Source: Sphagnum compactum (lineage: Eukaryota > Bryophyta > Sphagnopsida > Sphagnales). Taken from it: a DNA stretch of 64,000 nucleotides. Within the stretch, counting starts at the first letter, position 1. Each line of letters starts with the position of its first letter. Below, one piece after another: positions 24,950-38,039 of the stretch. A program made the translations under genes and the position numbers. The stretch spans positions 29,750,213 to 29,814,212 of the forward strand of contig OZ234493.1 in assembly GCA_965153455.1 (NCBI GenBank), written 5' to 3'. Below the pieces are notes generated by a model that ran no database searches, was not told the origin of the DNA, and saw only the letters and a list, made by a program, of their open reading frames with translations.

Positions 24950-27380
24950 CTTTGAGAATAGGTATTAGTGACATTTAGGAAATTATAATTAAATTGAACG
25001 TTTTGGGCCATTTCAAATTTATGAATAAGTTGGGGATAATTATTCAAATATTAGAGGTTGAATATTTTTATTAGTGTAATGATGTGCATTTAATTATCGA
25101 ATTATTATTCATTAGAACTATTTGAGTATTATATAAGTTGTAGGCATAGTTCTGGATTTGATTGCTTACTAGGGAAGCATGCATCAAACCAAACTTATGC
25201 ATCTAATTGAATACAAAAAAATCATTTGATTAAACAAAGGTCAAAAGTACAATGATGTTTCATAAGTAAACACAGTACTCTATTGATGGGCATGTAAGAA
25301 AATTTTGTATGTTACTAATAAATTCTACGAAAAATAAGACAACAAAACTCGTACAGCCTAGTAGATTTTCATAACTATAAGAAGTCAATCAGTTGGCGAA
25401 TGGTGCGAACAAGGTATTCAACTTTTTGTTCCATCAGTAACGGGTTTATTGAACACTTGAACCAATGATAATATCCATCACCAAGGACTCAAGTTTTGTA
25501 GAAAAGACAAACATTGTCATCCTTACACTAACATTCATCAAATCTTTTAAGCCTAGTTCCTAAAGCAGGAACTAATTCTAAGTAGATGGCAAGAGCGTGA
25601 GGGTTAGGTGACATGCAATGATCCCACATTGACTAAACCACTCGAATGCACATCACCTTTTCGATCGGTTTTTCTTCACACGGCCATTGGGAGACATTCA
25701 CGTCAATTGGTGCTTCTTCAAGCTCTTCATTTTGTACTGGCATAATCAGAAAAGATGAAGACGTAATGGCATTAATTGCCATGGTTCGATCCTTGCCTAC
25801 ATCAACATAAAACAAAATAGTAATTCAAAACAACAATCTTGGACTTATATTCGAAAGAAGGTGATGCTTTTATCTGGGAATTTAGGGTAGGCACAGTTGT
25901 GGCGGTGTAGGTTACGACAGCGAAATTATGAAAAAAACTCGACACCCTAGTTCTGATTGATTCATGAAGCCCTAGTTTCGATGATGGATTTAAATAATAT
26001 ATAAGAATTCTTATAGCAAAAGATCTATTCACAAGTAACTAATATAATTTACTATGTACTACGCAATTAATTAGTAAATGGTAATGAATCACTAGTATGT
26101 ATTAAAGAAGTAAATAGTACATAGGCTAAGAAGAAGGTTATTAATGTTTTTGAGTTGGCTTGGTCAAAGAAGGACTAAAGGATGTTACTTTTTATTACCG
26201 GTAATTATCATAAGGGTTAGTTACTTTAGAAGAATTAGGATGAAAAATTAGGATGATAGGTCAAACGGATGGGATTGGCAATGATAAAATTTAAGGCATC
26301 CCATCAAGATATCCAAGAAAAGGGAAGGATGAAATCCTCCAAATTCAGTGGTCATGAAGATTGTTGTTTGAAATTGATTGGTGGATGGAAACCTCTTTAG
26401 TGTTCCATTGGGTATAAGGATTCTCAACCTAAACATCAATGGAGGGTGGATTCATCATCATAAAATCCCATTGGTTCATGAAGGGAGAAGAGACCTTTGA
26501 TTGGAAGGAAGGATTTCCACAAGTTCCCATTGGCCAAGGGAAATTAACTTAAAGAGGGGTCAAATGAGAGACTCCTTGGAGCTTGAAGTTTTTTTGCTTG
26601 TTGGGTGTGTGATGTGTTGTAAGAGAAGTGTGTGAGAAGGAGGAGTTAACTGAGTTTGTGTGAATGTGTTGTTCATGAACATAATGATGTGTGCAAGCAA
26701 AAGGAACATGGAAAAAGATTAGGTGTAGAAAGTAAAAGGAGTTGGAGTTTTATGGAATATTATCGATGGACAAGTATCTAGATTTTTACTAAAATATTTG
26801 TTTCTCCCAAATCCACAGTTAAATTTGTGTCAAACTTCAATCAATATTAGAGTATGAGTTGGAAATGTTTTCTTTTTTTTTTCAACATCATCCAAACTGA
26901 TGTACAGGAGCTACATTTGTTAGAAGTAACAGGAGTTCTAAGGTTGGTTTTTCCCAACATTGTAAAAATAATCTCTTGGGTTTTGGGGCATATTTTCAAA
27001 CTGTAGAAATAAAAATTTATAAAATTTTGTGCCAAAGTTGCTTTTGATATTAGTTTTCCAATAATGTTATGCATGTTAAATTTGAAGTTTGTATGAAGAC
27101 ATTATGATGAAGTGAATGAAGGGAAGTCAAATTGCCAAAACATGAATGCCAACGACATCAACATTACTTCTTCATACTTTGTCATGGTAAGTGTTGATTC
27201 TTCCAAACATGTTTTGATATTTACTAAAAGGACACAATGCAATAGGTTCCTTCAAATGATTAATTACACTCCATTGAACAACATTTTTGTTCGTTTGAAA
27301 ACAATTACGTAGTAGGTCCATCCCGAATGAGGGTTGTGAGTACTTGCATGTCTTCGAATTAAAGGGTGTGTAAGAATCCT
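24950..27380. other. Non-gypsy segment inside the gypsy element
   Basis: Flanked on both sides by parts of one gypsy gag-pol reading direction, but itself without gypsy motifs. Frames at 25633-25815 and 25802-26032 (minus) are unrecognised. AT-rich, with no LTR pair or terminal inverted repeat that I could match by eye. Confidence 0.4.
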
Positions 27381-27900
27381 TCACAACATCTTCTATTGTA
27401 TTCTTCCCAATTTACCTTTAGATAATTGCCATATGATTATCTATTGCTACAGCAACTGTCCCTACCTCTGGTATTGAAGAACCAACTTGTTTTTATGGTT
27501 GTTTTTTTTTTAAATTCTGAGTTTTCTTTGGTTTTAATTTTTTGCCAAATATATCTCTTTAACGTAAGAGCTATTTTATGTAACTATCCCACGTTCAAAG
27601 TATAACTTGTTTCTAGCATCTACTTATCAATGTCTAGAAAAATCTCTTCTATTGTAATTAGTTTTCTAAATTCACTACCTCCTGAGATTTATGTGCTTCC
27701 ACAAAAGTAGTATTTGGCATACTCAACCAAGTTGTGTTCCATCCCTCCATGGATGTGGATGGCCCTTCTGTTTAGGTCTATGTTTTCTGAATCTATTGAA
27801 TTGTCTCCACCATTGATTTTTTCAACCATTCTTCTTTCTCCTAATCAGGAGCATTCTTTGTTTTCCTTGGCTCTCTATCCTTGAACACTTGTTCTTCAGT
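27381..27900 (-). pseudogene. Ty3/gypsy gag-protease spacer remnant
   Basis: The minus strand carries INGGDNSIDSE, RRAIHIHGGMEHNLVEYAKYY, an ITIEEIFLDID block, GTVAVAIDNHM and finally GKNTIEDV, where gypsy similarity stops. The frame is broken by several stops. Order and strand agree with the knuckle region upstream and the protease downstream. Confidence 0.6.
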
Positions 27901-27922
27901 TGCTTTACTTCTTGTTATAACA

Positions 27923-28360
27923 TTAATATCCACCACATTCACATCTGCAGTGATTGTTTGTCTCAACAACAAGTTGAACCTTTGCTATTGTCATAGATTT
28001 CCCATGAAACATCTTTTGCATTTCAGTAAACTTTGGATAGTCTGTCATTTTATGTCCATTCAAACCACAGATGTGGCATGCATATGAAGATGTCATTTGT
28101 GGTTTTTGACTCGGTTGTGCTACCTTTATGGTTGCCACCACGTTATACCCTTTCTTCTTTCTGCACGTCTCCACATTGTGATTTGTCATACCACAATTTG
28201 TGCAATACTTGTTAGTCTTCCTTATATTACTTTGTGTTTTTGCTGGTGCTACCTGTTTGGTGCTTTGTGGTATTGAAAGTGCACTCCTTGTTTCTGTAGT
28301 AATCATGCCTTCTTCACACAACATTGTCACCTCCTTATGCTGAATTGTAGTGTTGACCAC
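27923..28360 (-). pseudogene. Ty3/gypsy gag zinc-knuckle region
   Basis: An open stretch of 145 codons with two knuckle-like motifs: CTNCGMTNHNVETC (CX2CX4HX4C) and CHICGLNGHKMTDY, in which the last Cys is replaced. Knuckles of this kind bind element RNA during packaging. The region lies in frame order between the gag core upstream and the protease spacer downstream. Confidence 0.75.
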
Positions 28361-28430
28361 TTCATCCCTGCAGATGCAATTATGAGGTATGCTTGCAAGC
28401 TCACGGTAAACATAATAGTCAAGAAACTGT

Positions 28431-28727
28431 CTATGGTTGGTACTTGTAAACCATGAGCCAACTTTTGAATCCTCTCATAGTAAACTCCATCCGCTTAATC
28501 TCCTCTTGCTTCATGTTCTTCAACTCGATGTATATTTGTTCGTCATTTTGAATCTTTCGATGATGTTTGCAAAATTCTTGTGTAAGCTCTGAAAAAGTAT
28601 AGTAAAAAAATATTGACATGTAATTATGGCACCAGTTTGATGCCATATCTCTTAGCGTATAGTTAAACACATTAATGATATACTTTTCAGAAGTCTTTGT
28701 ATTTTCCTTTATTATAGAATTGAACAC
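28431..28727 (-). pseudogene. Ty3/gypsy gag core (retrotrans_gag-like)
   Basis: A 98-codon minus frame with the pattern FNYTLRDMASNWCHNY ... FSELTQEFCKHHRKIQNDEQIYIELKNMKQ, which follows the retrotransposon gag core pattern L...A..W......W..L...F...F. It is the segment upstream of the zinc-knuckle frame on the same strand. Confidence 0.7.
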
Positions 28728-29450
28728 TTTAACATGAACATTTGGATCAGCATCTTTTTTGAAGTTAGGATACTGAAGAGCTACCCTAATTGGCCTAATA
28801 GAATGGCCATTTCTGTGATCAGGAATTTGTGCAGTTACAATAGATGGTTCTCAATATCTTTCTCTTGGATTTGTCGCATCTGTATTTTTATACCCTCTAG
28901 TAACCATTGAATTCATCAGTGGTCAATTTGTAATCCGGTTCACATGAGTAGTCATTATCAGCTTGGTAAACACCATCTAGGGTGTCCCAACAATTTTGAT
29001 AGTTGTTGTTGGTAGTATTGAACTTCGACTTAGATTCCTTCCTACCGAAACTCCATTTAATCCACTAGACAAATTTGTTGTAGATTGAATTAGCACTCCA
29101 CTTTTAACAACATTCGTGTTGGGTGCAACAACTGTTTCCATTCCTATGGATGTTATGACAACATTAGGTGATTAAGTAACCTCTATTCCAATAAGTTGTT
29201 TTTGAATTTCACCAACTACTGCTTTTGACACTCTTAGCAAAGCTAGGTTGACTCAAGTTTGGTGATGCCCCATTCTATGGTTACCCATTAATATCCTCTA
29301 TGGTGCAAAATGTGGATGTGAATACACGTCTGGTATTCTGCTCTTAAATTGAATGGATGGACAAATCTGTTGATTCTATGGTCCTGATTGACCTCCCAAC
29401 TCCACGCCTTTCACTCTATTCTGGACTATAGAAATTCCTAGTTCCTAGTC

Positions 29451-29845
29451 CTATGATTGATCCATTAATGCTCTTGCCACATTCTGTAACTCCACATGTC
29501 TAGTAATACTTGCTCTAATGTGAAAAGGCACAAAAGGACAATCCATAATTGTATGTCTTTCTTCCTCACAAAATGCATAGACCCTTGAAAGTAATCTGAC
29601 TACCTCTGAATCCACATATTCATGATCTTGCGTTTCAACTGTGTACCTTGTTTGATCCAACTCTGGATTTCCTTAATGTGAGTATGACTGTGGTACTTCA
29701 TTCAACACATTCACTTGTGCCTCTGCATATTTAGATGATCGTAGGTATGTTTCCTCAGTTTCTTCAACCACATCAATATTGGTATTTTCTTCCACCTCCC
29801 AGTCTTCCACTAGTTCATAGTAATCTGTAGATGCAGACTAATACA
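29451..29845 (-). pseudogene. Ty3/gypsy-associated gag N-terminal remnant
   Basis: The minus strand reads YELVEDWEVEENTNIDVVEE near 29820-29760 and, after one stop, continues with LLSRVYAFCEEERHTIMDCPF and HVELQNVARALMDQ. The CX..C/H spacing resembles a decayed zinc-binding motif. It is the most upstream coding remnant of the element. Confidence 0.55.
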
Positions 29846-29871
29846 CAAACCTGGGTTATACACCTCATGTA

Positions 29872-30410
29872 ACATCCCTTCTTCGGCTAATCACCAATTA
29901 TGGACTTGAAATTCCTTACGGTTGATTAGGTACTACAAAAGTCCCTGCTCCGTCTTGATTTCTTTAATTTTGAGCCACAAATTGCAATTGAGAAGTGTAT
30001 TGCACCCATTCATTTGGGTGAGTAGTCGATTGCATCTTTCTCCATGGAAATTGTCGTTTATAATTGTGCCTTCTCTGAAGACCTTTAGTCCATACTTCAC
30101 GCCATACCACCTCTCATGGTAGAAACGACCTGTGCCTTGCAGGTCTTTCTTCTATTCTTAGAACTTGTTTATCCAACATCAGATTCCAATGTGGGGTTTC
30201 TTTAAGCCCTACATACTCCTCTCCATTTTCAAGATTGTTTTTTGTTTATCTTTTAATGACTTGACGATTTGCCTCCAAGTCTAATTATCATTATAAACTC
30301 CGGGTCACCATTCGATTCATCTTGTTTCACAATCCTTCATCTTCAGAGTCTGTAGATCGCTTTGTAGTCCTTACAACATCAATTGCTTAAACCTTGATAC
30401 TTTCTAACAT
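29872..30410 (-). repeat. Candidate 5' LTR or leader of the gypsy element
   Basis: The stretch begins TGTAACATCCC and a possible right edge is TTCTAACA at 30410, giving TG...CA ends. It lies just upstream of the first gag remnant, and no coding frame was seen in it. I could not find a second copy, so the LTR assignment rests on position and ends only. Confidence 0.3.
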
Positions 30411-33400
30411 ACCCCTTTAAATTTAGAATTGAAAAACAAAACCACTTGTCTAAACATTTTCATCTACAATATAGCAACAAAATTTAAAAAAAACCTTTTC
30501 GTTATTGTTAAAAAAATAGAAGTTTTTTTCCCCACAAGATGGTTGCCAAATGGTAGAAGTGGATTTAATTCCTGCAAAATTATTCCACATTATTATAACA
30601 ACAGATTTGCATTACAATATGCACACATTCACAATTTTTGCCCTGATTCTAAACACACCTAACTCTGCAGTTCATTAAAACAGTAGATTCATGGTTATTT
30701 CATATAACCAAAATTTGCACTTCAAAATACAATGTAGAAAAATGTAGAGACAAGATTATAATTCATTACATCACATTTTTGATAATACAGAAAATTCACA
30801 CAATAATATGGATATGGAAATCACTGTTGAAGTTTGAACTTCTCTATTTTACTAGAAACTTACAAAATTATAGTAAAATTTCATGTTTTGTTGAAATGAA
30901 ATCAAAACAACAAAATAAAAATATATATCTGTGGTTTTCTTGTACAAAGTACTTACAACTATTTTTACTCTCCCCAAAAATTATGTGTCTACTTAATAAT
31001 CAAATCATTTTCCATAGATCTCCCATCTTTGGGCAATCTCAAGTCACATCATCATGATTCAAAACCAACAATAATTCAAAATTCAAACCTACAATGTTCC
31101 ATGAGTAGTCCTTATCCTAAATGCCTTGTTCATCCAAACCATGTAATCATCCTACCCCCTTAACACACCAATCCATATTTTTTAATCTTCAGTTCCATAT
31201 GTTCCAAGAAGTCACTAAAACCTTGCACTATCCATGGGAGTCCATTTTGAGTCCTTTCTGTCCATTAGCAGTCCTTAAAATTCCAATTTGCCATACATGA
31301 TCATTCCATATCCATTGGCAGTCCCCAAAACTCCAGTCCGCCATCTATGAGCATTCCATATCATTTTCATTCCATATGTCTCCTAGTTGTTCCTTATGGC
31401 CACCTTGCAATAGTCCACATGTGTAATCATCTTAACTCCATTATATGCTTAGTATTCAGTAAAAATGATCTGAAGTCCATCATGGAACAAAGTAGATCAC
31501 AACTATTTTTGCAATCCATGACAATGGGCTCAATGTACTTTTAGCCTTTCATATTCAAGTCCCTAGAATTCTACTCCTATCCTATTCTATAGACTGCTCT
31601 TTAAAACTCATGATTAGAATAAATTGCATAAATGATATGTACATCTTTAACTCATCTGTTTATTTTTGTTACATGGTGTAAATTTGCAAACCCAGTATGA
31701 ACCTTTGTGTCACTTTTAGTTCCATTGGAAAAGTGCCATGTGCGCCTGCAAATTGCCACCATCAACCTTTCAATTAGCTTTATTAAGTTGGATCTAGCGC
31801 CATAGTTAAGTGGCGGGCAATGTATTATGGCAACAATCACATCTCCTAAGTGTAATCATCATTCTAAGTTGAAGAATGCCCATTAGCCACCCACATACCC
31901 AAAAGCACAACCATAATTATCCCCTAATCAAAAACGCAAAAAAAAATCGATCACAAGCACCTTTGTGAGAATACTTGGAAATGCACCCGGGGTTTCCTTC
32001 CTCTATTGAAGTATGACATTTGTTGCCCTCTTAACCTTCTAATTTGCCACAACAATGTCACCTGTTTCTTCTTCAACATGTTTTGCGATTCTTTAAGCTT
32101 TTCTTCTTCGAGCTTTATATTCTCGTTGATGCTATATAGACTTTGCCTTCTCTTTGGCGCCTCCTCTTATCACCCCTAATCTTCTTTCCTTGTCTCTTGT
32201 GTTACCCATGGTTTCTAGCCGTCAACACATCCATGACCTTCGGGTTCAAACACACTAATAGGAGCCAATCCAAGTGTAACAATTGTTTTGTATTTCACAT
32301 TTTTGAGTCAAAAATGTGAAAGGTGGTCAAACTTTTTACACAAATATGTTGGTAGTATAATATGAAAACATGTGGTATGATTTGGAAATATATTATATAT
32401 ATATGATACTCAAAAGCACTCAATAAGCACTGTAACGTTTGCTTAAAAAACACTATAAGCACCATAAAAAACTCCTATTTCTTGTAAGATTTTAAAAACG
32501 TGACATGATTTGGGGTAGATTCTTTAAACATATATTTACATAATAGTATAAAGTAACACATTTTAAAATCAAAATAAATTTTCAATGATATTTTTAACAA
32601 GGATTCTTATAATATTCTCCCAAAAGCACTCACCCAAAGTGGCAGATGTGGTTCCTATTAGCATGTTTGCACCCCTTCACAAAGAAAATAGTGATTTGCT
32701 GCCCTGGCTAGGAAATTGTCTCCCCTCCTAAACATATGGTTCAAACGAGTTACACTTCCCCCCCAAACCTAAGTTGAAATGACCTATGCTTTGCACATGC
32801 TCACGTCACCTTTTAAAATTTTGGTTTTTGGGACATCTCTAGGTAAAGTAATATAGTCCCTATTAACAATGCCCCAAGTAGAAGTTGGGAAAAAATCCCT
32901 TTTGAGAGGGAAAATTTTGAAAAACAATAAATATTGCATCTCATGGGGACTTTTGAAATTTTGGTTTAATTTTGATGATTAAAAAGTCCTTATCTACCTT
33001 TTGACTATGTTAATCAAGGTTAGAACTATTGATATGAATTCATAATTTTATTTTATAACAAATACCAAGTTACTAAAAATAATTAAAAATGAAAGTCTAT
33101 AAAATTTTATTTTTTTGTTAATGTCTTAGCCAAACGACCAGTCCATATAAAGTCTTTTCAAAAGTCCATTGCTACTAGAGGATAAGTTTTTTTCAAAAAA
33201 TAATTACATAGGCTTTTTCAAAATCAAGTTCTTAGTATGAAATCAAGTCCCAATTAGTTTATCCAAAAATATTAAAATATTTATATGCATTTGAACAAAG
33301 GATACCCTTGGAAACTGTTCAAAATGTTACAATAGTGAACCATTGTGGCTTGCATTCACCCAATTGTATTACCACCTAAAAAATGTTCAGAAAGGTTTAA

Positions 33401-34744
33401 CATTGCCTTTGGTGATGAGCCAAGCGTTGACACAAAAATAAATTCCCACAATTGGAACAAAAGATGTTGCGATGAAAATTTTACTCCCAACATTCAACTA
33501 AGGATTGATTTGGTTGATTGTTCAACAACCCCTAATTGAATGAGACAAAAGAAAGTGAATGTAAAAAGAAGCCAAGTTTGCCTAAGGGAAAGAGGGAGAG
33601 GACAAGGCAACCAAACAAAAAACCTAAGGGAGGGCAAGCGCTAGAAGCAAGGAAGTGCGCAAGGGAGGGGGAGGAAGGGAAAAGGCTCCAATAGAGGGTA
33701 AGACCTCCATCACGATAGACCAAGAAACCCCACCTCAAAAGCCAAAAGAAGATAAGGGCTTAAGAATGATTGATTGGAAGATTATTGGGAATTGAGGGGA
33801 AAATTATTTCAAGATATGGAAGTTTTTAATTTCCAACGCCCCAAAAATTGCCAAATTTTGGCTAAGTAGGACAAAGATGGGAATTTCAAAAGATTTTGGA
33901 AATTAAACTTCCATATATTGAAATAATAAGGAATTTCAATCCCTGCCCGAAAGGAAATGCTTAATGTGCCTGCAACTTATCCTCTTGTAAGGGTCAATGT
34001 GATCAAAGTCCAGTCTTAGGTAGGGTGCATGGCCTCTAGACCCCCCTATCTCGCCCCTCATGGGTTTGAAAATCAAAATGTGCCCATTGGTTTCTACTTT
34101 GCTCTGAGCTTAACTCCTTCTCCTTCAGCTTGCGCACATGTCCACAAACGCTCTTCCTCCACAACGCAAAGATCTCTCCCGTCTGAAGAGGCTCCACGTA
34201 TGTGGAAAATAAAAAAATTACGCTATCTAAAGCTTCACACATGTGGAAGAAAATTACTCATTGACCAAGGATTTAGAAAGAATTGCAAGAAAGTTTAGAA
34301 GCAAATTTTGTTCTTTGAGATTGTCTTTTGTTAACAATTTTTGGGAAAAAAGATTAGTGGCAATATGGATATGCTACTTTCACTTCGTCTTCCTCTAGCT
34401 TCTTTCGTGGTCACGCTCATAGATTGCGGCTATAAGTAGTTCATGGCCCTCAATGTAGTTGTCTGTACCAAGATGGTGTCGTTTTCCTTTGCGCTTGTTT
34501 TCTATGTATGGAACTCGCCAAGTTCACCTGATTGCAATTCATAGACACTACTTTATGCATTGCAAAATTCAAGAATTTCTTCACGTTCCTTTGGCCACCT
34601 GATGGAAAACGGTTGTGAGATTCAATTTGTTTGCTTTTGGTGACAATCTTGCAACTTTCTTTGTTTTTGGTTACCATTTCCTCCTTTTTGGTTCCAGTTT
34701 AAAACACGCATCCAAATCACTGTCGCCAAAATTCATGTGTTTTC
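30411..34744. other. No recognisable gene
   Basis: AT-rich unique sequence with short frames on both strands. 33532-33738 (minus) is an open frame over a purine-rich tract without domain similarity. 34029-34298 (plus) is also unrecognised. No RNA gene or clear repeat apart from the small duplication at 31261-31360. Confidence 0.4.
31261..31360. repeat. 50-bp tandem duplication
   Basis: TCCATTRGCAGTCC, AAAAYTCCA, GCCATMYATGA and CATTCCATAT occur in the same order in two adjacent 50-bp units, starting at 31261 and 31311. A weaker related unit may lie just upstream (CCATGGGAGTCC near 31233). Confidence 0.7.
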
Positions 34745-35171
34745 TGTGAGCGATCTATTTCTTCCCTGGTAGCCAGAGAGAAAATATACATAATGATCAA
34801 GCAAGGATGAAAGAAGCAAAGAGTGTGATGGTAGATAAATGCGAAGAATTGAAGTTGTGAATAGTTCGTTGTGTCAATGTATTGCACATGAGTCTGCTTA
34901 TATACATTTGCGCAGCCACTAAGCAGTAAAGATCAACAGCTAGTTTGTAGCAAGTTTCACCTAATGTGGCTTCCAAATGTACAACCATTGAACTTGACCA
35001 GTTCAGTTATCTACCTTACATACTTGATTCCAGCTACTTAGCGTGGACACCTTAACTGCATTTATTTTTCTCATTAATCTAGCTTAATCCAGCTTTATCC
35101 TATGTCAGCTTAACAACCTTCTAGAAGTTACATAGCAAGTTGCTAACGATTTGTTACCACTTCTTCTAACA
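34745..35171 (-). repeat. 3' LTR of the copia element
   Basis: 427 bp, TGTTAG...CTCACA on the minus strand, matching the copy at 39546-39970. A TATATAAG word (minus) lies at 34897-34904, the likely promoter position shared with the other LTR. Confidence 0.93.
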
Positions 35172-35196
35172 CTCCCACTTGCTATCAAATCCCAAG

Positions 35197-35510
35197 TCAT
35201 TTAAGGCCTAGTCTTTCCATGCACTTGTAATGCTTTGTTCTAGAGACTCCCTTTGTCAAAAAATCTACACTCATTTCATTAGTCCCACAATATTTGAACA
35301 TAACCTCTCCTGCGCTTGCTATTTCTTTTACATAATGATGGCGGATGTCGATGTGTTTTGATCTACTAAGGTGCACTGGATTCTTTATGAGCAAGATGCT
35401 TCCTTGATTATTTGTGAAGATGATGGTTGCCTCCTTTTGAGGAAAATTAAGTTCAGTACGAAAAGTTTTCAGCCACATTGCCTTTTGAGTTGCTTGAGCT
35501 GTTGCCATGT
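35197..35510 (-). pseudogene. Copia RNase H fragment
   Basis: The minus frame shows QATQKAMWLK, the NNQGSILLIKNPVHLSRSKHIDI catalytic-region pattern in two parts, RHHYVKEI and VDFLTKG, the usual end of copia pol. In intact elements it removes RNA from the RNA-DNA hybrid. It stops 25 bp before the 3' LTR. Confidence 0.9.
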
Positions 35511-35719
35511 GTACTTTGCTTCCGTGGTGGAAAGTGCAACTGGTAGTTAGCTCTTACTAGACCAGTTGATTGCCCCGTTCGTGAGAAAGAATGCGAACCC
35601 AATGGTTAATCTTCTGCTGTCAACATCTCCTCCCCAATCTGCATCACATGATCTATACACAATCACACCATGCTATGATTTATTGGGTTGAAAATGTTGT
35701 AGCCGAAAACTCTTTGTAC

Positions 35720-36750
35720 CTTACAAGAACCTAAAAAATCTCTTCACTGCTTTCCAATGAATGAGTCTTGGCAATTTAGCAAACTTGCTGACGATTTCAA
35801 CTACAGTGGCAATATCAGGTCTAGTAGCTATCATGGTGTACATGAGACAACCTATAGCTTTTCTGTAGGGTATTTTCTCCACTTCAACAACCTCTTCTAC
35901 TGTCATAAGCTCATCAATCTGAAAAAGTTTAGAGTTGGTGTCAAGGGGTGTGTTAATTGGTTTACACTCCTCCATACCAAATCTTTTAAAAATATCTTTT
36001 ATGTATCTTTCCTGAGTCAAGCTAATAGTATTATTCTCTCTTCTTTTTACTACTTGTATGCCAAGGCAATATTCTACTTCTCCAAGGTCCATCTCAAATT
36101 CACTACTAAAGAGCACTTTGACACTATTGATAACAGTGACGTTCTTGCTCAAGATAAGGAGATCATCAACATACATAGCTAGAAATACATTCACATTTTC
36201 TTGATCTCTATATAAGTAGACACTTTGATCTGATTGACATCTCCTGAAACCGATTTTTGAAGGAAGCTATGGATCCTTACATTCCATAACCGTTGCACTT
36301 GTTTCAAGCCATATGTGGCCTTTTTTAGTTTGCAGACTAAGTGCTCCTTCCCACCGACCTCATAATCGTCCTGTTGCACATGTAGATATCTTTTGTGAGT
36401 TCCCCATTCAAGAAGGTGCTCTTCACATCCATCTGATGGATCTCTAAGTTGCAAATTGTTCCGAATGCAAACAAGGTTCTAATAGAAACAAACTTAGTTA
36501 TTGGTGCATATGTTTCAAAGAAGTCAAACCCCTTTGTTTGCGGCAAAACCCTTTGCTACAAGTCTTGCTTTATATCTATCTACATCGCCAGTTGCCTTTT
36601 GCTTAATTCTAAAAACCCATCTACTACCTATGGCTTTCTTCCCATCGGGAAGTCTCGTTAATGACCATGTTTCATTCTTTAATAACGAACTATACTCTTC
36701 ATTTGTCGCTTGTTTCCAAAGCAATCTGTCAGTTCTTTGTAGAGCTTTAC
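35720..36750 (-). pseudogene. Copia reverse transcriptase, frame-broken
   Basis: Blocks in order on the minus strand are WSLTRLPDGKKAIGSRWVFR, YKARLVAKGF, FFETYAPITKF, IHQMDVKSTFLNG, LKKATYGLKQ, the catalytic YVDD at 36173-36162, CLGIQVVKR, and RKAIGCLMYTMIATRPDI. At least three frame changes separate the blocks (near 36540, 36400 and 36195). All standard copia RT motifs are present, but no continuous product is possible. Confidence 0.93.
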
Positions 36751-37110
36751 AGATTATTGTTGGTTCACTCGTGTTGGCCATGCAAGCAAAGTCCAAAAAC
36801 TTAGAAGACGCTCCTTTGACTACTCGTGAGGACTTTCTTTGAGTCGTCACTTCTTTAGGGACTTCCTGGCTAAGCATGGGCTCTACTTCCACTCCCGTTG
36901 AAGGGATGTAATTATCTTCCCTATGCACAGGTAAATCAACTGTGATCTCATCGTGGGGATGAACTAACTCATGATGATTGAGTGGAATAGAATCTTCATG
37001 TTCTACACCCTCCATACCAATTAAGGGCTTTGTATGCTCTAAGCCAACTCCTATTATTTTTGGAGTTTCTACAGGCATGTGTGCATTAGGGGATTCTATA
37101 GAACTGACCG

Positions 37111-37980
37111 TCTCATTGAAGACTACGTCCCGACTCAATATCAACTTCCCAGTAGCAACATCTATGAGTCTATAAGCTTTGGAATCGGTACTATAACCCA
37201 CAAAAATACACTTTGTGCTTTTGGGTTCAAGCTTCGAGCGTGTCTGACTTGGTTTGAGCACATAAGCAACACAACCAAAAACCTTAAGATGCTTGACTAT
37301 TGGTTTCCTTCCACTCCACAACTCTTTTGGAATTATGTCTAGTACCGCCTTGTGAAGGCTTCTCGCTCGAAGGTGGAAGGCCGTATTTATCACTTCTGCC
37401 CAGTACCTAGCAGGTACTCGTCCATGATGGAGCATGCAGCGAGCTGATTCAATGACTATTCGGTTCAACCTTTCTACCATACCATTCTACTGAGGAGTGT
37501 AGGGCGTTGAAAACTGATGTTGAATCTCGTGACTTTTGAGGAAGGATGCGAAAAGATTTTATGTGAATTCCCCACCATTGTCACTCTTCAAAATTTGATC
37601 TTCTTTCCGCTTTGACTTTCGGCAAATGTTTTGAACTCTAGAAATTTCATGAGACATTCTCCCTTTTTCTTCAGAAAGTAGCAAAATGATTTTCGTGAGT
37701 AATCATATGTGAATATTACGAAGTAGCTGGCATCTCCAGAAGATGGTATCTTCGCTGGTCCCCACACATTAGAGCGAATGAGACTTAGAGGCTCGTTAGC
37801 CCTTGTAGCTCCTTCTGTCGGGAAAGGTTCTTTGTGTTGTTTTCTGTACACACAACCTTCACAAAAGGCCAAGTTTTCATGATTTTTCAAGTTAAGTCCT
37901 TCCATAAGTTTCTTCCGTGTAAGGAGCTTCTCGTCTTCAACGCCAAGATGGCCTAAGCGTTTGTGCCATAAATCAATGTT
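37111..37980 (-). pseudogene. Copia GAG-pre-integrase and integrase, frame-broken
   Basis: The pre-integrase part reads LWHKRLGHLG, with FCEGCVYRKQH completing the HHCC zinc site. The integrase core has the YFVIFTYDYSRKSF and DNGGEF blocks, and VERLNR then ARYWAEV mark the C-terminal half. Two nonsense codons lie near 37500-37560 (one inside the usual QQNG motif). The enzyme would insert element DNA into the host genome. Confidence 0.92.
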
Positions 37981-38039
37981 AGCGATTTTGTGGTTATCTA
38001 TGACTTGTGCTTGTTCTCCTTCATTCCTGTGGCTAGACT

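Larger units (their letters stand above)
22556..29870 (-). mobile_element. Decayed Ty3/gypsy retrotransposon (minus strand)
   Basis: Read on the minus strand, the domains appear in gypsy order: gag N-terminal part (29840-29451), gag core (28727-28431), a zinc-knuckle region (28360-27923), the gag-protease spacer (27900-27380), protease (24940-24480), reverse transcriptase (24102-23310) and the first half of RNase H (to about 22880). The rest of RNase H is inverted at 22556-22802. Integrase and a left LTR were not found. Every segment has stops or frameshifts, so the element is inactive. About 2.4 kb between 24950 and 27380 does not look like gypsy and may be a later insertion. Confidence 0.85.

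Noticed and set aside
25775-25800. tRNA-like T-arm word GGTTCGATCC
   Set aside because: No acceptor stem, D-arm or anticodon arm can be formed around it.
35757-36182. 141-codon plus-strand frame
   Set aside because: Antisense shadow of the copia reverse transcriptase.
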